A stretch of 64,000 nucleotides of DNA. It comes from Coprococcus comes ATCC 27758 (GTDB lineage: Bacteria; Bacillota; Clostridia; Lachnospirales; Lachnospiraceae). The notes beneath the pieces are model-generated. The model saw only the letters and a list, made by a program, of their open reading frames with translations, was not told the origin of the DNA and did no database searches. How positions within the stretch are numbered: the first letter of the stretch is position 1; each line of letters starts with the position of its first letter. Shown in pieces: positions 62,984-64,000 of the stretch. A program made the translations under genes and the position numbers. The stretch is taken from contig NZ_CP102277.1 of NCBI RefSeq assembly GCF_025149785.1, positions 3,100,001 to 3,164,000 on the forward strand. The letters run 5' to 3'.

Positions 62984-64000
62984 CTATTTTTCATAGGTTC
63001 CCTTGCAAATGATTTTTTCTTTTTGCATAAAGATTTTTCCACCTGCAATATAACTGTCAAGCTTCAGGTCATTGTCCCACAAAAGCAGATCTGCATCGGC
63101 TCCTTTTTGTATTGTCCCTTTCCTACCCTGCAATCCCAGTGCCTCCGCTACATGTGATGTCATATATGGAAGTGCATCTTCCAGCTTCATATCAAGCTCA
63201 TGTACCATATACAGAAGTTCTTCCCGCAGCGCATCTACTGAGGAAACACCGATTTCCAACAGGCTTCCGTCTTCTCTGTATTTTGACCAGCTTCCGTGTC
63301 CATCGGAGCTGATGGTAATATGCTCTGTCGGGATTCCCTTTTCTTTTGCTTCTAAAATGCATCCGCCCGGACAAAAGTCCTCACTGATGCCACAGGTGAG
63401 ATCGATGTATCCACCCTTTTCAAGCAACTGATAGCCCTCTTCCAGAAGACCTTTTCTGCGGTTCACATGAGTCGGACGGAAAATCTTGATCGGAATCATA
63501 CTCTTTTCCAAAGCTTCAAACACCGGCGACAATCCAGCATCTGCATCTCCCATATGCAGCACCACGATTCCAGGTTTTCCGCTTAACATACCTGCCGTTC
63601 TGGTCTTGCTCGCAAGTTGGATCAGTTCACTTTCCGTCACATTCGGTGCCCGATGATCTGAAATGGCAAGTTTCACGCCAAGTACTTTTTCAACAAACAT
63701 AATATCCCGATCTACCTCCCCGGTAATAGTCGGACTTGGATATCCATATGCACCGGTAAGCATATACGCACTTACCCCTTCTTCGCATAAAGCCTGTACT
63801 TTTGCGTAAAGATTTTCAACACTCCTTGTAAGTCCGTCCGTTCCAAGAAGTCCTACAACCGTTGTAATTCCGCCTTTTACCAGTTCTGACAGCTGAAGTT
63901 CCGGTGTACGGGTATGAAAGCTTCCTTCCCCACCGCCTCCGGTAACATGAACATGCTGATCAATAAACCCCGGTGTAAGAATTCTTTCCTCTGCATCAAT
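62984..64000 (-). CDS. iadA: Beta-aspartyl (isoaspartyl) dipeptidase, partial
   Basis: The frame enters from the right edge and gives 338 residues including the end. It is an amidohydrolase: zinc ligands in PGFIDQHVHVTGGGGEGSFH, TYPE LLGTDGLTRS and MLTGAYGYPSPT blocks typical of IadA, HMGDADAGLSPVFEAL, RPTHVNR, and the late metal Asp in ISSDGHGSWSKY. It hydrolyses beta-aspartyl dipeptides left by protein damage. About 50 N-terminal residues lie outside. It is ~110 bp upstream of the dehydratase cluster and may be a separate unit. Confidence 0.92.
   Translation of the reverse strand: MDAEERILTPGFIDQHVHVTGGGGEGSFHTRTPELQLSELVKGGITTVVGLLGTDGLTRSVENLYAKVQALCEEGVSAYMLTGAYGYPSPTITGEVDRDIMFVEKVLGVKLAISDHRAPNVTESELIQLASKTRTAGMLSGKPGIVVLHMGDADAGLSPVFEALEKSMIPIKIFRPTHVNRRKGLLEEGYQLLEKGGYIDLTCGISEDFCPGGCILEAKEKGIPTEHITISSDGHGSWSKYREDGSLLEIGVSSVDALREELLYMVHELDMKLEDALPYMTSHVAEALGLQGRKGTIQKGADADLLLWDNDLKLDSYIAGGKIFMQKEKIICKGTYEK

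Overview
The window reads as a chromosome segment of a spore-forming Lachnospiraceae bacterium, most likely Blautia or a close relative. Pointers are sporulation genes (spoIIR, sipL, spoVG), the paired glycogen genes glgC/glgD, Firmicutes-type promoters and ribosome binding sites, and a GH31 alpha-glucosidase that, from memory, is very close to the enzyme characterised from Blautia (Ruminococcus) obeum. Coding density is high, with short same-strand runs and few phage-like genes outside one island.

Left core (1-22.3 kb): an unidentified partial gene with a divergent TetR regulator, then two hairpin-rich intergenic stretches around an HPr-like gene. A minus-strand run follows: cvfB, acyl-ACP thioesterase, a CDF metal exporter, spoIIR, a GntR regulator, ispE, sipL and a lipoprotein. 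Plus-strand plsC, pncB, murF and a HAD phosphatase come next, then spoVG, glgD and glgC on the minus strand, and murC, a dnaD-like gene, a dnaC-like gene and prs on the plus strand. A roughly 200-bp MITE-like element flanked by 11-bp direct repeats sits upstream of murC.

Polymorphic-toxin island (22.36-46.96 kb): this is the remarkable part. A 2507-residue Rhs/YD-repeat protein without a visible signal peptide (37681-45204) carries a hydrophobic glycine-rich C-terminal domain. It is followed by an array of cassettes, each ordered Rhs 3' end / C-terminal toxin - putative membrane immunity protein - TcdE-type holin. The array holds one complete Rhs gene, three silent C-terminal cassettes of different core length, one 37-codon toxin remnant, six homologous immunity genes, two intact holins and a third holin split by an IS21-family element. 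Conserved hairpins separate toxin from immunity gene and immunity gene from holin. Upstream lie a LexA-box-like site, a small phage-type gene, four CAC-N5-GTG operator-like sites and a divergent XRE repressor / ImmA metallopeptidase pair. I infer a DNA-damage-responsive, holin-coupled Rhs toxin system that switches C-terminal domains by recombination. Sequence supports the architecture; induction, export and toxicity are untested.

Right core (47-64 kb, all minus strand): GH31 and GH13 alpha-glucosidases with a LacI regulator, a YhaN/YhaO-like ATPase-nuclease pair, a VanR/VanS-like two-component system, asnS, and a catabolic-looking cluster of a beta-hydroxyacid dehydrogenase with two separate LeuC/LeuD-type dehydratases. 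A partial isoaspartyl dipeptidase gene ends the window. I saw no tRNA, rRNA or CRISPR array, though small RNAs could be missed by eye.
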